Shown: positions 8,492-18,500, counted from the first letter of the stretch. The stretch is DNA of 64,000 nt from Tenacibaculum haliotis (GCF_025215075.1 NZ_JAOBTH010000025.1:140790-204789), one strand, 5' to 3'. Notes: a model not told the origin generated them from the letters alone. Made by a program: numbers and translations.

Positions 8492-9040
8492 ATGATAGAA
8501 GAATATTTACAGAATATAACCAAGCAATTTAAATCTTATAAAGAGGTCGCCGATAAAACTATAGATCAATTACAAGAAAAAGAATTGCATTTTAAGTATA
8601 ATGAAGAAAGTAACAGCATTGCTTCTATTATTGTACATCTTTCTGAAAACATGTTATCACGTTGGACAGATTTTTTTACTTCGGATGGAGAAAAAGATTC
8701 TAGAGATAGGGATGCTGAGTTTGAAACTCAAAATTTATCAAAAGATGAATTATTAACTAAATGGGAAAATGGATGGAACTGTCTTTTTACGGCTTTGAAT
8801 TCGTTAAATGAAACTAATTTCGAGCAACCTATTTATATCAGAAATAAAAAGCATAAACTTATAGAAAGTATTACTAGACAAATAGCTCATTACCCGTATC
8901 ATATTGGTCAGATAACTTATGTGGGTAAAATGATTTTAAATGATAAATGGAAAACAGCTTCTATTGCCAAAGGAAAATCAAAAGAGTATATGAAACAACA
9001 GTTTCAAGAAAATTCAAAAATAAAAAAGGGAGCTCTTTAA
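8492..9040 (+). CDS. DinB-like / DUF1572 family protein
   Basis: The 182-residue protein (MIEEYLQNITKQFKSYKEVAD) has the four-helix DinB-superfamily pattern with three conserved histidines likely to bind a metal: H in I-V-H-L-S-E-N near residue 49, and H in Q-I-A-H-Y-P-Y-H-I-G-Q-I, the family motif near residues 131-139. Members of this superfamily include thiol-dependent metalloenzymes, but the role of this branch is unknown. The frame opens 3 codons earlier at a TTG inside the purA terminator; the ATG at 8492 is preferred. The stop overlaps the downstream bidirectional terminator. Confidence 0.8.
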   Translation: MIEEYLQNITKQFKSYKEVADKTIDQLQEKELHFKYNEESNSIASIIVHLSENMLSRWTDFFTSDGEKDSRDRDAEFETQNLSKDELLTKWENGWNCLFTALNSLNETNFEQPIYIRNKKHKLIESITRQIAHYPYHIGQITYVGKMILNDKWKTASIAKGKSKEYMKQQFQENSKIKKGAL

Positions 9041-9053
9041 GAACTCCCTTTTT
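9022..9053. terminator. Bidirectional terminator between DUF1572 and decarboxylase genes
   Basis: AAAAAAGGGAG (9022-9032) pairs with CTCCCTTTTT (9043-9052) around a short loop that contains the DUF1572 stop codon. A and T runs on both sides allow use by both convergent genes. Confidence 0.8.
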
Positions 9054-9055
9054 AT

Positions 9056-10483
9056 TTACTTCTTTAAAATTTCTTGTCCGAATTTATGACACAAAGCTAA
9101 TGTTTCATTTACATCATCAATTGTCGTTTTCGGGTTTATTAAACACATACGTAATACAACTTGTTTATTTAAAATAGTTGTTACTAAAAACGCCTCTTTA
9201 GAGTCCATTACCTTTTTAGAAATTTCTTGATTTAATACATCAATTTCTTTTTCTGATAAATTTAATCCAATCGGGTTATATCTAAAATTAATTACTGCTA
9301 AGGTTGCTGGTGAAATAATTTCCCAATTTCTACTTTTTCTTAATATTTTTTCAACATCATCCGCTAGTTTAATATTATAACTAACTGCTTTTTTAAAAGT
9401 ATCTAATCCATAGGTTTTTATCGACATGTAAAATTTTAGCGCTCTAAATCTTCGCGTTAATTGAATACCGTAATCATAAAAGTTTATTTCAGACTCATTC
9501 CCTTCAATATCTCTCAAATATTCAGGTTTTTCACTAAAGGTACCACTTAACCATGACGAATCCTTTACTAATAAACATCCTATTTCGTAGGGTTGATAAA
9601 ACCATTTGTGTGGATCAACAGTTAAAGAATCTGCTCTTTCGATTCCTCGCAAAGCTTTTGCCCCTTTTTTTGATAAAATTGCGGCTCCACCATAAGCGCC
9701 ATCAATGTGAAACCATAAATTTTCTTCTTCACAAATATCAGCAATTTCATCTAAAGGGTCAACAGTACCTGTATTTGTTGTTCCTGCCGAAGCTAAAAAA
9801 CAAAAAGGTTGTAACCCTTCTAGCCTATCTTTAGCTATGGCATTTTTTAGTTTATTTATACTTATCCTAAATTCAATATCAGTTGGTAAAATACGAATCT
9901 GCTCTTTTTTAAATCCTAAAACACGAATTGCTTTAATATTAGAAGAATGTGCCTGATCAGATAAGTAAATGACAGCTTTCGAAAAATCATCCCCACATTT
10001 AATACGACGTGCTGTAACCAAAGCCGTTAAGTTAGCCATTGACCCACCACTTGTAAAAATACCTCCACCTTTTTCTACAGGGAAATTAAACATTTTTAAC
10101 AGCCAGTTCATGGTTACTATTTCTAATTCTGCAGCAGCAGGAGAAACCATCCACCCACCAGAAAAAACATTAAATCCTGTAGCCAAACTATCGGCCATTG
10201 TACTAATAAAATTACTAGGTCCTGGCACAAAAGAATATGCTTTTGGATGAGAAATAACAGTACTATTTGGTATTACATTATCCATCACAAAGTCTAAAAC
10301 ATCGTTTGCTTTCATCCCTTTATCAGGAGCTTCTTGTAAAAATAGGTTATCCATTTCTTTACGGGTCGCAGATGTAACAGGGTTTTTATCTTTTAAAGTA
10401 TCCCAATGCTCAGCAATTAGGTCTACTATTTTATAGCCATAAGACTTCATTTCTTCTAGAGATAAATCAAAATGGGCGCTCAT
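9056..10483 (-). CDS. Group II PLP-dependent amino acid decarboxylase (aromatic L-amino acid decarboxylase-like)
   Basis: The 475-residue protein shows fold type I PLP decarboxylase features: an N-terminal H-P-K-A-Y-S-F-V-P-G-P-S segment, G-G-G-I-F-T-S-G-G-S-M-A-N for the cofactor phosphate, S-A-G-T-T-N-T-G-T-V-D-P-L, H-I-D-G-A-Y-G-G with the pyridine-binding Asp, and D-P-H-K-W-F with the Schiff-base lysine near residue 300. Related enzymes decarboxylate aromatic amino acids, 2,4-diaminobutyrate or glutamate; the substrate cannot be fixed from these motifs. It is a single gene, convergent with DUF1572 and divergent from the OstA-like gene. The start is the ATG at 10483. Confidence 0.88.
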   Translation of the reverse strand: MSAHFDLSLEEMKSYGYKIVDLIAEHWDTLKDKNPVTSATRKEMDNLFLQEAPDKGMKANDVLDFVMDNVIPNSTVISHPKAYSFVPGPSNFISTMADSLATGFNVFSGGWMVSPAAAELEIVTMNWLLKMFNFPVEKGGGIFTSGGSMANLTALVTARRIKCGDDFSKAVIYLSDQAHSSNIKAIRVLGFKKEQIRILPTDIEFRISINKLKNAIAKDRLEGLQPFCFLASAGTTNTGTVDPLDEIADICEEENLWFHIDGAYGGAAILSKKGAKALRGIERADSLTVDPHKWFYQPYEIGCLLVKDSSWLSGTFSEKPEYLRDIEGNESEINFYDYGIQLTRRFRALKFYMSIKTYGLDTFKKAVSYNIKLADDVEKILRKSRNWEIISPATLAVINFRYNPIGLNLSEKEIDVLNQEISKKVMDSKEAFLVTTILNKQVVLRMCLINPKTTIDDVNETLALCHKFGQEILKK

Positions 10484-10507
10484 AAAATTCTTTTTTTAAT
10501 ATTTCTA

Positions 10508-10515
10508 CAAAAATA
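10508..10515 (-). promoter_or_regulatory. Candidate -7 box for the decarboxylase gene
   Basis: TATTTTTG on the minus strand fits TAnnTTTG and lies 24 nt upstream of the decarboxylase ATG. No -33 TTG at the usual distance was found. Confidence 0.35.
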
Positions 10516-10593
10516 ATCATTAAAAAAGCGACACTCACTTTTAATAGTTATAATTTTATTGATTTATTAAGAAATATCGCAGGTTCTTTTCAT

Positions 10594-10601
10594 TATTTTT
10601 G
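10594..10601 (+). promoter_or_regulatory. Candidate -7 box for the OstA-like gene
   Basis: TATTTTTG fits TAnnTTTG and ends 19 nt before the TTG start of the OstA-like gene. The -33 element is not clear. It is back to back with the similar box for the divergent decarboxylase. Confidence 0.4.
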
Positions 10602-10620
10602 TTGGCTAAACACTGTTACT

Positions 10621-12279
10621 TTGAAAAAAATATTTTTTTTTAGTTTTTTATTGTACGCTTTTGGAAGTTTTTCCCAAGCAAAAAAAATAAAAATACTTTC
10701 TACTCAACAAGCCACTGCGGATGAAGAAAAATATCCTGGAGCAACAATACTTATAGGTAAAGTAAAAATGGAACATGAAGGTGCTACTTTAGATTGCCAA
10801 AGAGCACTTCTTTATAAAAAAGAAAACATTTTTAAAGCGCTTGGAGAAGTTATAATCGAGCAAGGTGATAGTATTATTCAGTATAGTGATTTTGCCATTT
10901 ATAACGGAAATACTAAAAAAGCAAAATCTTGGGGAGATGTAGAAATTCATGATAAAGAAATGAAACTTAGCACAGATACACTTCATTTTGATAGACTAAA
11001 TCAAATTTTATATTACCCTAGCGGCGGAACTATCCGCGATAAAAAAAACACACTAAAAAGTATTAAAGGAACTTATTTTTTAAGGGATAAAAAATTCACA
11101 GCGAAATCTAAAGTTACGGTAGTAAATTCTGAAAGTAATTTAGAATCTGACCATTTAGATTATTATACAAACTCAAATTTAGCGTATTTATACGGGCCTA
11201 GTACGGTTACTAATTTAAAAGATAGTACCAAAGTTTACTCTGAAAGAGGGTTTTATGATACCAATACAGACATATCTTATTTTGTGAAAAATGCAAAGCT
11301 TTTTTTAAAAGAACGCACCATTTTAGCTGATAGTTTATACTATGACAAACGCAAAGGTTTTGCTTCTGCTACGAATAAAATAAAAGTGATAGACACATTA
11401 CAAAACATGGTTACCAAAGGTAATTATGCAGAATTATATGAAAAGAAAGATTCGCTGTTTATCATCAACAGAGCTGTCGCAATTTCTGTATTAGATAAAG
11501 ATTCTATGTATGTTGCGGGTGACAAAATCTTATTAACTGGTAAGCCAGAAAAACGAATTGTTAGAATTTTTAAGAATGTAAAAATTTTTAAATCTGATTT
11601 ACAAGGAAAATGTGATTCTATTCATACAAGTCAGAATACTGGATTAACAAGAATGTTTAACAACCCTATTTTGTGGTCTGGAAAAAGTCAGATTACAGGA
11701 GATAGCATTCAATTTATTACTGATAAAAAAACAAATAAACTCGATTCGTTAAGAGTCTTGCAAAACGCGTTTATGATTCAAAAAGATTCTTTATCAGAAG
11801 ATGATTACAATCAAATAAAAGGTCGAAATATTTATGGTAAGTTTGAAAATAATGATTTAAGGACCATGCTTGTTAAAGGGAACGCCGAATCGTTATATTT
11901 TAATAGAAATGACGAATCTCAAAAACTAGAAACAATCACTAAAGAGATTGCTAGTGATATTGAATTTCTGTTAGAAAACAACGAGATTATTCAAACAAAA
12001 TATTTTAAAAAATCTGAAGGAAAAACATACCCTCCTTCTGAATTTCCTTCCGAAGAAAAAAAGTTTAAAGACTTTGTTTGGCGAGAAGAAGAACAACCAA
12101 AAAAGGTTGAAGACATCTTTGTGAAAAACAAAAAAAACAGTAGTACTTCTACTATTAAAAAGAATGATTCTGCAATAAAAAAAGCAAAAAAATTATTCAT
12201 TAAAGAAACTACAAAAAAACAAAGCTTAAAAAAATCAGGGGAGGTTAAATCGCTATTAAAAATAAAACGTTTAAAATAA
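10621..12279 (+). CDS. OstA-like / LptA-domain periplasmic protein (lipopolysaccharide transport)
   Basis: The 552-residue protein starts at a TTG with a signal peptide (MKKIFFFSFLLYAFGSFSQA); no ATG fits upstream and the signal peptide begins right at this codon. The body repeats the beta-jelly-roll pattern of OstA/LptA domains: G-K-V-K-M-E-H-E-G-A-T-L-D-C, I-Q-Y-S-D-F-A-I-Y-N-G and L-S-T-D-T-L-H-F-D-R recur through about residue 440. This suggests a long periplasmic scaffold that binds LPS in transit to the outer membrane. The C-terminal 100 residues are lysine-rich and low-complexity. It is much longer than E. coli LptA but normal for the Bacteroidetes OstA-like family. The next gene starts 9 nt downstream. 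Confidence 0.8.
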   Translation: MKKIFFFSFLLYAFGSFSQAKKIKILSTQQATADEEKYPGATILIGKVKMEHEGATLDCQRALLYKKENIFKALGEVIIEQGDSIIQYSDFAIYNGNTKKAKSWGDVEIHDKEMKLSTDTLHFDRLNQILYYPSGGTIRDKKNTLKSIKGTYFLRDKKFTAKSKVTVVNSESNLESDHLDYYTNSNLAYLYGPSTVTNLKDSTKVYSERGFYDTNTDISYFVKNAKLFLKERTILADSLYYDKRKGFASATNKIKVIDTLQNMVTKGNYAELYEKKDSLFIINRAVAISVLDKDSMYVAGDKILLTGKPEKRIVRIFKNVKIFKSDLQGKCDSIHTSQNTGLTRMFNNPILWSGKSQITGDSIQFITDKKTNKLDSLRVLQNAFMIQKDSLSEDDYNQIKGRNIYGKFENNDLRTMLVKGNAESLYFNRNDESQKLETITKEIASDIEFLLENNEIIQTKYFKKSEGKTYPPSEFPSEEKKFKDFVWREEEQPKKVEDIFVKNKKNSSTSTIKKNDSAIKKAKKLFIKETTKKQSLKKSGEVKSLLKIKRLK

Positions 12280-12288
12280 TAAAAACTA

Positions 12289-13467
12289 GTGAAAAACGAT
12301 TTTTTAAAATATCAAGGGCAAACAACACCTCATCCTTTAGCTATTGAAATTTCACATGCTAGCGGAAGCTATATATACGATACTAACGGAAAAAAAATGT
12401 TAGATTTTGTTGCTGGTGTATCTGCAAATACATTGGGACATAATCACCCCAAAGTTACTAATGCTATAAAAAATCAATTAGACTCTTATACACATGTTAT
12501 GGTGTATGGTGAATTTATACAAAAACCTCAACTAGAATTGTGTAAAGCACTAGCAAAAACATTACCAGAAAACTTACCTTCTGTTTACATCGTTAATTCA
12601 GGAACTGAAGCTACTGAAGGTGCCCTAAAACTAGCAAAACGTTTTACAGGCAGAGATGAAATGATAGCCGCTAAAAACAGCTATCACGGTAATACCCAAG
12701 GCGCAATGAGTGTTTGTGGTGCCGAACAACAAAATCGCGCATTTCGTCCGTTGGTTCCTGGTATTAAATTTATTGAATTTAATAACGAAGCCGATTTAGC
12801 AAAAATTACTACAAAAACAGCAGGTGTTATTTTAGAAACGATTCAAGGTGGTGCTGGTTTTATTGAACCAAAAAATAATTATTTAACAAAAGTAAAGCAA
12901 CGTTGTGAAGAAGTTGGTGCTTTATTAATTTTAGATGAAATTCAAACAGGAATTGGGCGCACCGGAAAATTTTGGGGTTTTGAAAATTACAATGTTATTC
13001 CTGATATTATTATAACTGGTAAAGGTTTAGGTGGCGGAATGCCAATTGGTGCTTTTATTGCTTCTTTTGAAATTATGAATTGTCTTAAAGAAAATCCAAA
13101 ATTAGGACATATTACAACTTTTGGTGGACATCCTGTAATTGCAAGTGCTGGTTTGGCTACTGTAAAAGAAATTACTGAATCAAACCTCATCGAAGAAACA
13201 CTAAGGAAAGAGAAATTAATTAGGGATAAATTTAAAAATAACACTGCCATTAAAGAAATTAGAGGGCGTGGATTAATGTTAGCTTTATTAGTTGGCTCTC
13301 CTGAAATTGCTTCAAAAGTTATTTTAAATTGTTTAGATAAGGGCTTAATTTTATTTTGGTTGCTTTTTGAAGGTAGTGCTATAAGAATCACTCCTCCATT
13401 AACCATTTCTGATAAAGAAATTAACGAAGGATGTGATTTTATTTTAAATGAATTAAATAATATTTAA
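12289..13467 (+). CDS. Class III PLP-dependent aminotransferase
   Basis: The 392-residue protein starts at GTG and resembles acetylornithine/aspartate aminotransferase family members: V-N-S-G-T-E-A-T-E-G-A-L-K-L-A-K for the cofactor phosphate, N-S-Y-H-G-N-T-Q-G, I-L-D-E-I-Q-T-G-I-G-R-T-G with the pyridine-binding Asp, and T-G-K-G-L-G-G-G with the Schiff-base lysine near residue 244. It lies behind the OstA-like gene, not in a pathway cluster, so the substrate is unclear; the arg operon has its own ArgD. Its stop codon overlaps that of convergent ilvA with no terminator between. Confidence 0.85.
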   Translation: MKNDFLKYQGQTTPHPLAIEISHASGSYIYDTNGKKMLDFVAGVSANTLGHNHPKVTNAIKNQLDSYTHVMVYGEFIQKPQLELCKALAKTLPENLPSVYIVNSGTEATEGALKLAKRFTGRDEMIAAKNSYHGNTQGAMSVCGAEQQNRAFRPLVPGIKFIEFNNEADLAKITTKTAGVILETIQGGAGFIEPKNNYLTKVKQRCEEVGALLILDEIQTGIGRTGKFWGFENYNVIPDIIITGKGLGGGMPIGAFIASFEIMNCLKENPKLGHITTFGGHPVIASAGLATVKEITESNLIEETLRKEKLIRDKFKNNTAIKEIRGRGLMLALLVGSPEIASKVILNCLDKGLILFWLLFEGSAIRITPPLTISDKEINEGCDFILNELNNI

Positions 13468-14726
13468 ACTAAAAATTCAAATAAATTTGGTTTATCATTT
13501 AAGTATTCACCGTAAAAATTAAGAGCTTTCATTCTAGCCATTAAAGGTGCTAAATCTTCACTTTTAACAAGTTCAATACCAACTACAGCTGGTGCATTTT
13601 CTTTACTCGTTTTCTTTGAGTATTCAAAATATGTAATATCATCATTTTCTCCTAAAACGTCTATTACAAATTCTTTTAATGCTCCTGCTCTTTGCGGAAA
13701 ACGAATAATAAAATAATGCTTTAATTTACCATATAATAATGCGCGTTCTTTAATTTCGGCAGTTCTTGTTATATCGTTATTACTACCGCTTATAACACAA
13801 ACAACATTTTTACCTTTAATTTCATCTGCAAAAAAATCTAGCGCTGTTATTGTTAAAGCGCCAGCAGGTTCAACCACAATAGCTTCTCTATTATATAAAT
13901 CTAAAATCGTTTGGCATACTTTTCCTTCAGGAACCGTTATCATATCATGCAAATTTTCTTTACAAATATTAAAAGTTAAATTCCCTACTTGTTGTACTGC
14001 TGCACCGTCAATAAACTTATCTATTTTTTCTAACTTAACATTTCTATTGGCTGAAATAGATGTTTTCATAGATGGAGCTCCTTCTGGCTCTACTCCTATT
14101 ATTTTTGTGTTTGGAGACAGTAATTTAAATACACTAGATAGCCCTGAAGCTAATCCTCCTCCTCCTACAGGAACAAATACATAATCTATAGCCTCTTTAG
14201 ATTGGTTTATCATTTCTAAACCAACTGTTGCCTGCCCTTCTATAATTTTTTCATCATCAAAAGGGTGTACAAATGTTTTACCTAAAGTATCACATACATG
14301 TTTTGCAAACTTATAAGCATCATCAAAAGTATCACCAGACAATTCAATATCAACATAATCTCCACCAAACATTTTAACCTGTTCTACTTTTTGTTTTGGT
14401 GTAGGTGCTGGCATTACAATAGTACCATGAATTTTTAATTTCTTACAAGCAAAAGCGACTCCTTGCGCATGATTTCCTGCACTTGCACAAACAATTCCAT
14501 TACGTCGTTGTTCTTTAGTTATCGAACTAATTTTATTATACGCTCCTCTAATTTTATAAGATCTAACCTGTTGTAGGTCTTCTCTTTTAAGGAAAACATT
14601 TGCCTTAAACTTTTCTGAATAAATATAATTTTTGAATAAAGGAGTTTCTATAGCTACACCTTTTAGTGTAGCTACAGCCTCCTTAATTGCCTTTATTGTT
14701 GGTGAATATGTGGTATTTACTTGCAT
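13464..14726 (-). CDS. ilvA: Threonine ammonia-lyase (threonine dehydratase)
   Basis: The 420-residue PLP enzyme of fold type II carries the cofactor lysine in V-R-S-Y-K-I-R-G-A-Y-N (K58), S-A-G-N-H-A-Q-G-V-A, the phosphate loop V-G-G-G-G-L-A-S-G, and a C-terminal domain of about 90 residues with one ACT-like fold (H-Y-F-I-I-R-F-P-Q-R-A-G-A-L-K-E-F). It makes 2-oxobutanoate from threonine, the entry to isoleucine. The single regulatory domain is the shorter type (E. coli IlvA has two and is about 514 residues), so isoleucine feedback may differ. It is last in ilvEDBNCA, 4 nt after ilvC, and its stop overlaps that of the convergent aminotransferase. Confidence 0.95.
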   Translation of the reverse strand: MQVNTTYSPTIKAIKEAVATLKGVAIETPLFKNYIYSEKFKANVFLKREDLQQVRSYKIRGAYNKISSITKEQRRNGIVCASAGNHAQGVAFACKKLKIHGTIVMPAPTPKQKVEQVKMFGGDYVDIELSGDTFDDAYKFAKHVCDTLGKTFVHPFDDEKIIEGQATVGLEMINQSKEAIDYVFVPVGGGGLASGLSSVFKLLSPNTKIIGVEPEGAPSMKTSISANRNVKLEKIDKFIDGAAVQQVGNLTFNICKENLHDMITVPEGKVCQTILDLYNREAIVVEPAGALTITALDFFADEIKGKNVVCVISGSNNDITRTAEIKERALLYGKLKHYFIIRFPQRAGALKEFVIDVLGENDDITYFEYSKKTSKENAPAVVGIELVKSEDLAPLMARMKALNFYGEYLNDKPNLFEFLV

Positions 14727-14730
14727 ATTA

Positions 14731-16236
14731 TTAATGAAAAACTACTGCTTCTTTTTCTTCTTCTTGATCTATTGTTTTCATGGCGGTCATTGACGCTCTT
14801 AATGTTTTACCAATAGCCTCAATTGGATGTCCTTGAATTGTATTATTTACAGCAATTAAATCTAAATTATCTACTTCATTAGAAGATGTAAATGATTTAC
14901 CTATAACAGAAGTATCAACGTCTTTCATAAAATCAACTAACATTGGTTTAGCAGCATGGTCAAATAAATAACATCCATATTCAGCTGTATCAGAAATAAT
15001 ACGATTCATTTCATATAATTTCTTTCTTGCTACGGTATTCGCGATTAATGGTAATTCGTGTAAAGATTCGTAATAAGCTGACTCTGCCTTAATACCTGAT
15101 GCTACCATGTTATCATAAGCTAACTCTACACCTGCTCTTACAAAAGCAACCATTAAAGTACCATGATCAAAATATTCTTGTTCGTTAAACTCTATTTCTG
15201 TAGCTGTTATTTTTTCAAAAGAAGTTTCTCCTGTAGCTGCTCTCCATGATAATAAGTTAACATCATCATTAGCCCAATCTTCCATCATTGTTCTTGAAAA
15301 ATGACCTGACATAATATCATCCATATGCTTTGTAAACAATGGCGCTAAAATAGTTTTCAATTCTTCTGAAATTTCAAATGCTTTAATTTTAGCTGGATTT
15401 GATAAACGATCCATCATATTTGTTATTCCTCCATGCTTTAAAGCTTCGGTAATAACTTCCCATCCGTATTGGATTAATTTAGATGCATATGTAGGTTCAA
15501 TTCCTTCTTCAACCATTCTTTCAAATGATAAAATAGAAGCTGTTTGTAACACACCACATAAAATAGTTTGCTCTCCCATTAAATCAGACTTAACCTCAGC
15601 AACAAACGATGATTCTAATACCCCTGCTTTATGACCACCTGTTGCAACGGCATATGCTTTTGCTTGCGCCCATCCTTTGTTTTCAGGATCATTTTCTGGG
15701 TGTACTGCTATTAAAGTTGGTACACCAAAACCTCTTTTATATTCTTCTCTTACCTCTGTACCAGGACATTTTGGTGCAACCATAATAACCGTTAAGTCTT
15801 CACGAACTTGCATTCCTTCTTCTACAATATTAAAACCGTGAGAATAAGATAATGTAGCTCCTTTTTTCATTAAAGGCATTACCCTGTTTACAACTCTTGT
15901 GTGTTGTTTATCTGGTGTAAGATTTAATACTAAATCTGCAGTAGGAATTAACTCTTCAAAAGTACCTACGTTAAAATTGTTTTCAGATGCGTTTTTAAAA
16001 GAAGCTCTTTTTTCTTCAATTGCAGCAGCTCTTAAAGCATAAGAAACGTCTAATCCTGAATCTCTCATGTTTAAACCTTGATTTAAACCTTGAGCTCCAC
16101 AACCAATAACAACAATTTTCTTTCCTTCTAATGCTTTTACTCCATCAGTAAATTCTGATGAGTCCATGAATCTACATTTTGCTAATTGTTCTAATTTTCC
16201 TGCTAATGATAATGTATTGAAATAATTTGTTGCCAT
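14731..16236 (-). CDS. ilvC: Ketol-acid reductoisomerase, long (class II) form
   Basis: The 501-residue protein has the NADPH-binding Rossmann segment [15 protein letters not shown] (about residues 36-50), the following [12 protein letters not shown] region of the cofactor-specificity loop, and [12 protein letters not shown]. Two consecutive C-terminal helical domains supply the Mg-binding acidic residues (for example S-D-L-M-G-E-Q-T). The duplicated C-terminal part makes it class II, as in E. coli, rather than the 330-residue class I. It converts acetolactate and acetohydroxybutyrate to the dihydroxy acids of valine and isoleucine synthesis. It lies 3 nt after ilvN. Confidence 0.97.
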   Translation of the reverse strand: MATNYFNTLSLAGKLEQLAKCRFMDSSEFTDGVKALEGKKIVVIGCGAQGLNQGLNMRDSGLDVSYALRAAAIEEKRASFKNASENNFNVGTFEELIPTADLVLNLTPDKQHTRVVNRVMPLMKKGATLSYSHGFNIVEEGMQVREDLTVIMVAPKCPGTEVREEYKRGFGVPTLIAVHPENDPENKGWAQAKAYAVATGGHKAGVLESSFVAEVKSDLMGEQTILCGVLQTASILSFERMVEEGIEPTYASKLIQYGWEVITEALKHGGITNMMDRLSNPAKIKAFEISEELKTILAPLFTKHMDDIMSGHFSRTMMEDWANDDVNLLSWRAATGETSFEKITATEIEFNEQEYFDHGTLMVAFVRAGVELAYDNMVASGIKAESAYYESLHELPLIANTVARKKLYEMNRIISDTAEYGCYLFDHAAKPMLVDFMKDVDTSVIGKSFTSSNEVDNLDLIAVNNTIQGHPIEAIGKTLRASMTAMKTIDQEEEKEAVVFH

Positions 16237-16239
16237 TTT

Positions 16240-16764
16240 TTAGTTGTTTGTTGATAATAATGTTGATATTTTCATTTCGTCTTTAGTAATTGCAATTCGC
16301 CCTGATCTGATAAATTGCATAATACCATGTTGATCTAACGTATGATATAATTCTTCTATTTCTTCTTTAGCTCCTGATTTTTCAAGTACAAAAAAGTCTT
16401 TATTTATATTAATTACTCTAGATTTACTACTATTAATAATTGTTTGAATTTCATCATTTGCAATTAATAACTCTGAACTTAATTTAAATAAACATGATTC
16501 TTGATAAATTGTATTTTCATCCGTATGATAATATGCTTTAATTACCTCTACTTGCTTTTCAACTTGACCGATAATCTTTTTTATTTGTTCTTCTGTTACT
16601 TTAACTAATAACGTAAATCTAGACACACTTTTTATTTCTGATTTAGAAATATTCATGCTTTCAATATTAATGTGTCTTCTTAAAAAAATTCCTGAAATTC
16701 TATTCAACAACCCTAATTTGTTTTCGGTATAAACCGAAACGGTATATGTTTGTTTATTTTCCAT
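16240..16764 (-). CDS. ilvN: Acetolactate synthase small (regulatory) subunit
   Basis: The 174-residue product has an N-terminal ACT domain (T-V-S-V-Y-T-E-N-K-L-G-L-L-N-R-I-S-G-I-F, about residues 8-80; R-H-I-N-I-E-S-M-N-I-S) that binds valine for feedback control, and a C-terminal domain typical of IlvN/IlvH. It activates and regulates IlvB. It starts 2 nt after the ilvB stop, so the two subunits are made coordinately. The length is close to that of E. coli IlvH. Confidence 0.95.
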   Translation of the reverse strand: MENKQTYTVSVYTENKLGLLNRISGIFLRRHINIESMNISKSEIKSVSRFTLLVKVTEEQIKKIIGQVEKQVEVIKAYYHTDENTIYQESCLFKLSSELLIANDEIQTIINSSKSRVININKDFFVLEKSGAKEEIEELYHTLDQHGIMQFIRSGRIAITKDEMKISTLLSTNN

Positions 16765-16766
16765 AA

Positions 16767-18500
16767 TTATGCTAATCTTATATCTGAAACTGATGCTCCT
16801 GTTGGAATCATCGGAAATACATTATTCTCCTTCTCAACACAAACCTCTAAAAAATATGCATCTTTAGATTCCATCATTTCTTTAACAGTACTTGCTAAAT
16901 CTTCTCTTTTGGTAACTCTTTTTGCATCTATACTGTAACCTTTTGCAATCGCTACAAAATCTGGATTGGTCATTTCTGTTGACGCATATCGTTTATCAAA
17001 AAACAATTGTTGCCATTGACGTACCATTCCTAAAAACTCATTATTTAAAACAACAATTTTAACTGCTGCTTTCGTTTGTAAAATGGTTCCTAATTCTTGA
17101 ATTGTCATTTGATAACCTCCGTCTCCAGCAATCATCACAACTTCTCTCTCTGGAGCTCCCATTTTAGCTCCAATTGCAGCTGGTAATGCAAAGCCCATTG
17201 TACCTAAACCACCTGAAGTAACATTACTTTTAGTTTTGTTAAATTTAGCGTAACGACATGCAAACATTTGGTGTTGCCCAACATCTGAGACAATAATCGC
17301 ATCTCCTCCTGAAGCTATATTTATTTCCTTTAAAACCTCAGCCATTGTTAAACCATCTTTGGTCGGGTATAAATCTTCTTTCTTTACTTTTTCATATTCA
17401 ATAGCTTCTAGTTTTGTAAACTCTTCTAACCACTGATTATGTTTGTTTTGGTTGATTAACGGTAATATTTGTGCTAAACTCTCTTTAACATCACCTAAAA
17501 CAGCAACATCTGCTTTTACGTTTTTATCAATTTCAGCAGGATCTATTTCAAAGTGAATTACTTTTGCTTGTTTAGCATATCTACTTAAATCTCCTGTAAC
17601 ACGGTCATCAAAACGCATTCCTACAGCTATTAATAAATCACATTCGTTTGTTAATTTATTAGGCGCATAATTACCATGCATTCCAACCATACCCACATTT
17701 AATTCATGTTCTGTTGGTAATGCTGACAATCCTAAAATTGTCCATGCCGACGGAATATTTGCTTTTTCTATAAACTTCTTAAACTCTGCTTCTGCTTCTC
17801 CTAAAATAACACCTTGCCCAAAAACAATCATTGGTTTTTTAGCGTTATTAATTAATGATGCAGCTGCTGCTACTTTTGTTATATTAACTTCTGGTTTTGC
17901 TTGGTAACTACGTACTGAAGTACATTTTTCATATTCAAAATCAAAAGTTTCAAACTGAGCATCTTTTGTAATATCAATTAATACAGGTCCTGGTCTACCT
18001 GATTTTGCTATATAAAATGCCTTTGCAAAAATTTCTGGAATCTCAGAAGCTTTTGTTATTTGATAATTCCATTTAGTTACAGGAGTTGAAATACCAACTA
18101 TATCAGTTTCTTGAAAAGCATCCGACCCTAATAAATGAGAAGCTACCTGACCTGTTATGCATACCATCGGTGTAGAATCTATTTGTGCATCAGCAATACC
18201 AGTAATTAAATTCGTAGCTCCAGGTCCAGAAGTTGCTATTGCTACACCAACTTTACCAGTTACCCTTGCAAATCCTTGTGCTGCATGCGTAGCTCCTTGC
18301 TCATGGCGAGTAAGCACATGATTAATTTTATCTTGGTATTTGTATAGCTCATCATATACCGGCATAATTGCCCCACCAGGATATCCATAAATTAAATCTG
18401 CTCCTTCTTCAAGTAAGCATTTAACAACAGCTTCTGCTCCAGAGATATGTATTTTCTGCTTTGAAACTGTTTCAGGTTTTGTTTGCGTTTTTGTATTCAT
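16767..18500 (-). CDS. ilvB: Acetolactate synthase large (catalytic) subunit
   Basis: The 577-residue thiamine-diphosphate enzyme has G-Y-P-G-G-A-I-M-P-V-Y, the catalytic Glu in R-H-E-Q-G-A-T-H-A-A (about residue 67), the FAD-binding middle domain (V-G-M-R-F-D-D-R-V-T-G-D) and the C-terminal ThDP motif G-D-G-G-Y-Q-M ending about 27 residues later in V-V-L-N-N. It condenses pyruvate with pyruvate or 2-oxobutanoate to start valine/leucine or isoleucine synthesis. It is third in the ilv operon, 11 nt after ilvD. No truncation or missing residue is evident. Confidence 0.97.
   Translation of the reverse strand: MNTKTQTKPETVSKQKIHISGAEAVVKCLLEEGADLIYGYPGGAIMPVYDELYKYQDKINHVLTRHEQGATHAAQGFARVTGKVGVAIATSGPGATNLITGIADAQIDSTPMVCITGQVASHLLGSDAFQETDIVGISTPVTKWNYQITKASEIPEIFAKAFYIAKSGRPGPVLIDITKDAQFETFDFEYEKCTSVRSYQAKPEVNITKVAAAASLINNAKKPMIVFGQGVILGEAEAEFKKFIEKANIPSAWTILGLSALPTEHELNVGMVGMHGNYAPNKLTNECDLLIAVGMRFDDRVTGDLSRYAKQAKVIHFEIDPAEIDKNVKADVAVLGDVKESLAQILPLINQNKHNQWLEEFTKLEAIEYEKVKKEDLYPTKDGLTMAEVLKEINIASGGDAIIVSDVGQHQMFACRYAKFNKTKSNVTSGGLGTMGFALPAAIGAKMGAPEREVVMIAGDGGYQMTIQELGTILQTKAAVKIVVLNNEFLGMVRQWQQLFFDKRYASTEMTNPDFVAIAKGYSIDAKRVTKREDLASTVKEMMESKDAYFLEVCVEKENNVFPMIPTGASVSDIRLA

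Noticed and set aside
12987..13406. 139-codon open frame on the minus strand
   Set aside because: It is fully inside the class III aminotransferase gene, has no independent signals and reads as a shadow of that gene's codon bias.
12289..13467. Aminotransferase considered as a second argD
   Set aside because: The arg operon has its own coupled ArgD, and the context (OstA-like gene) gives no arginine link; left as a class III enzyme of unknown substrate.
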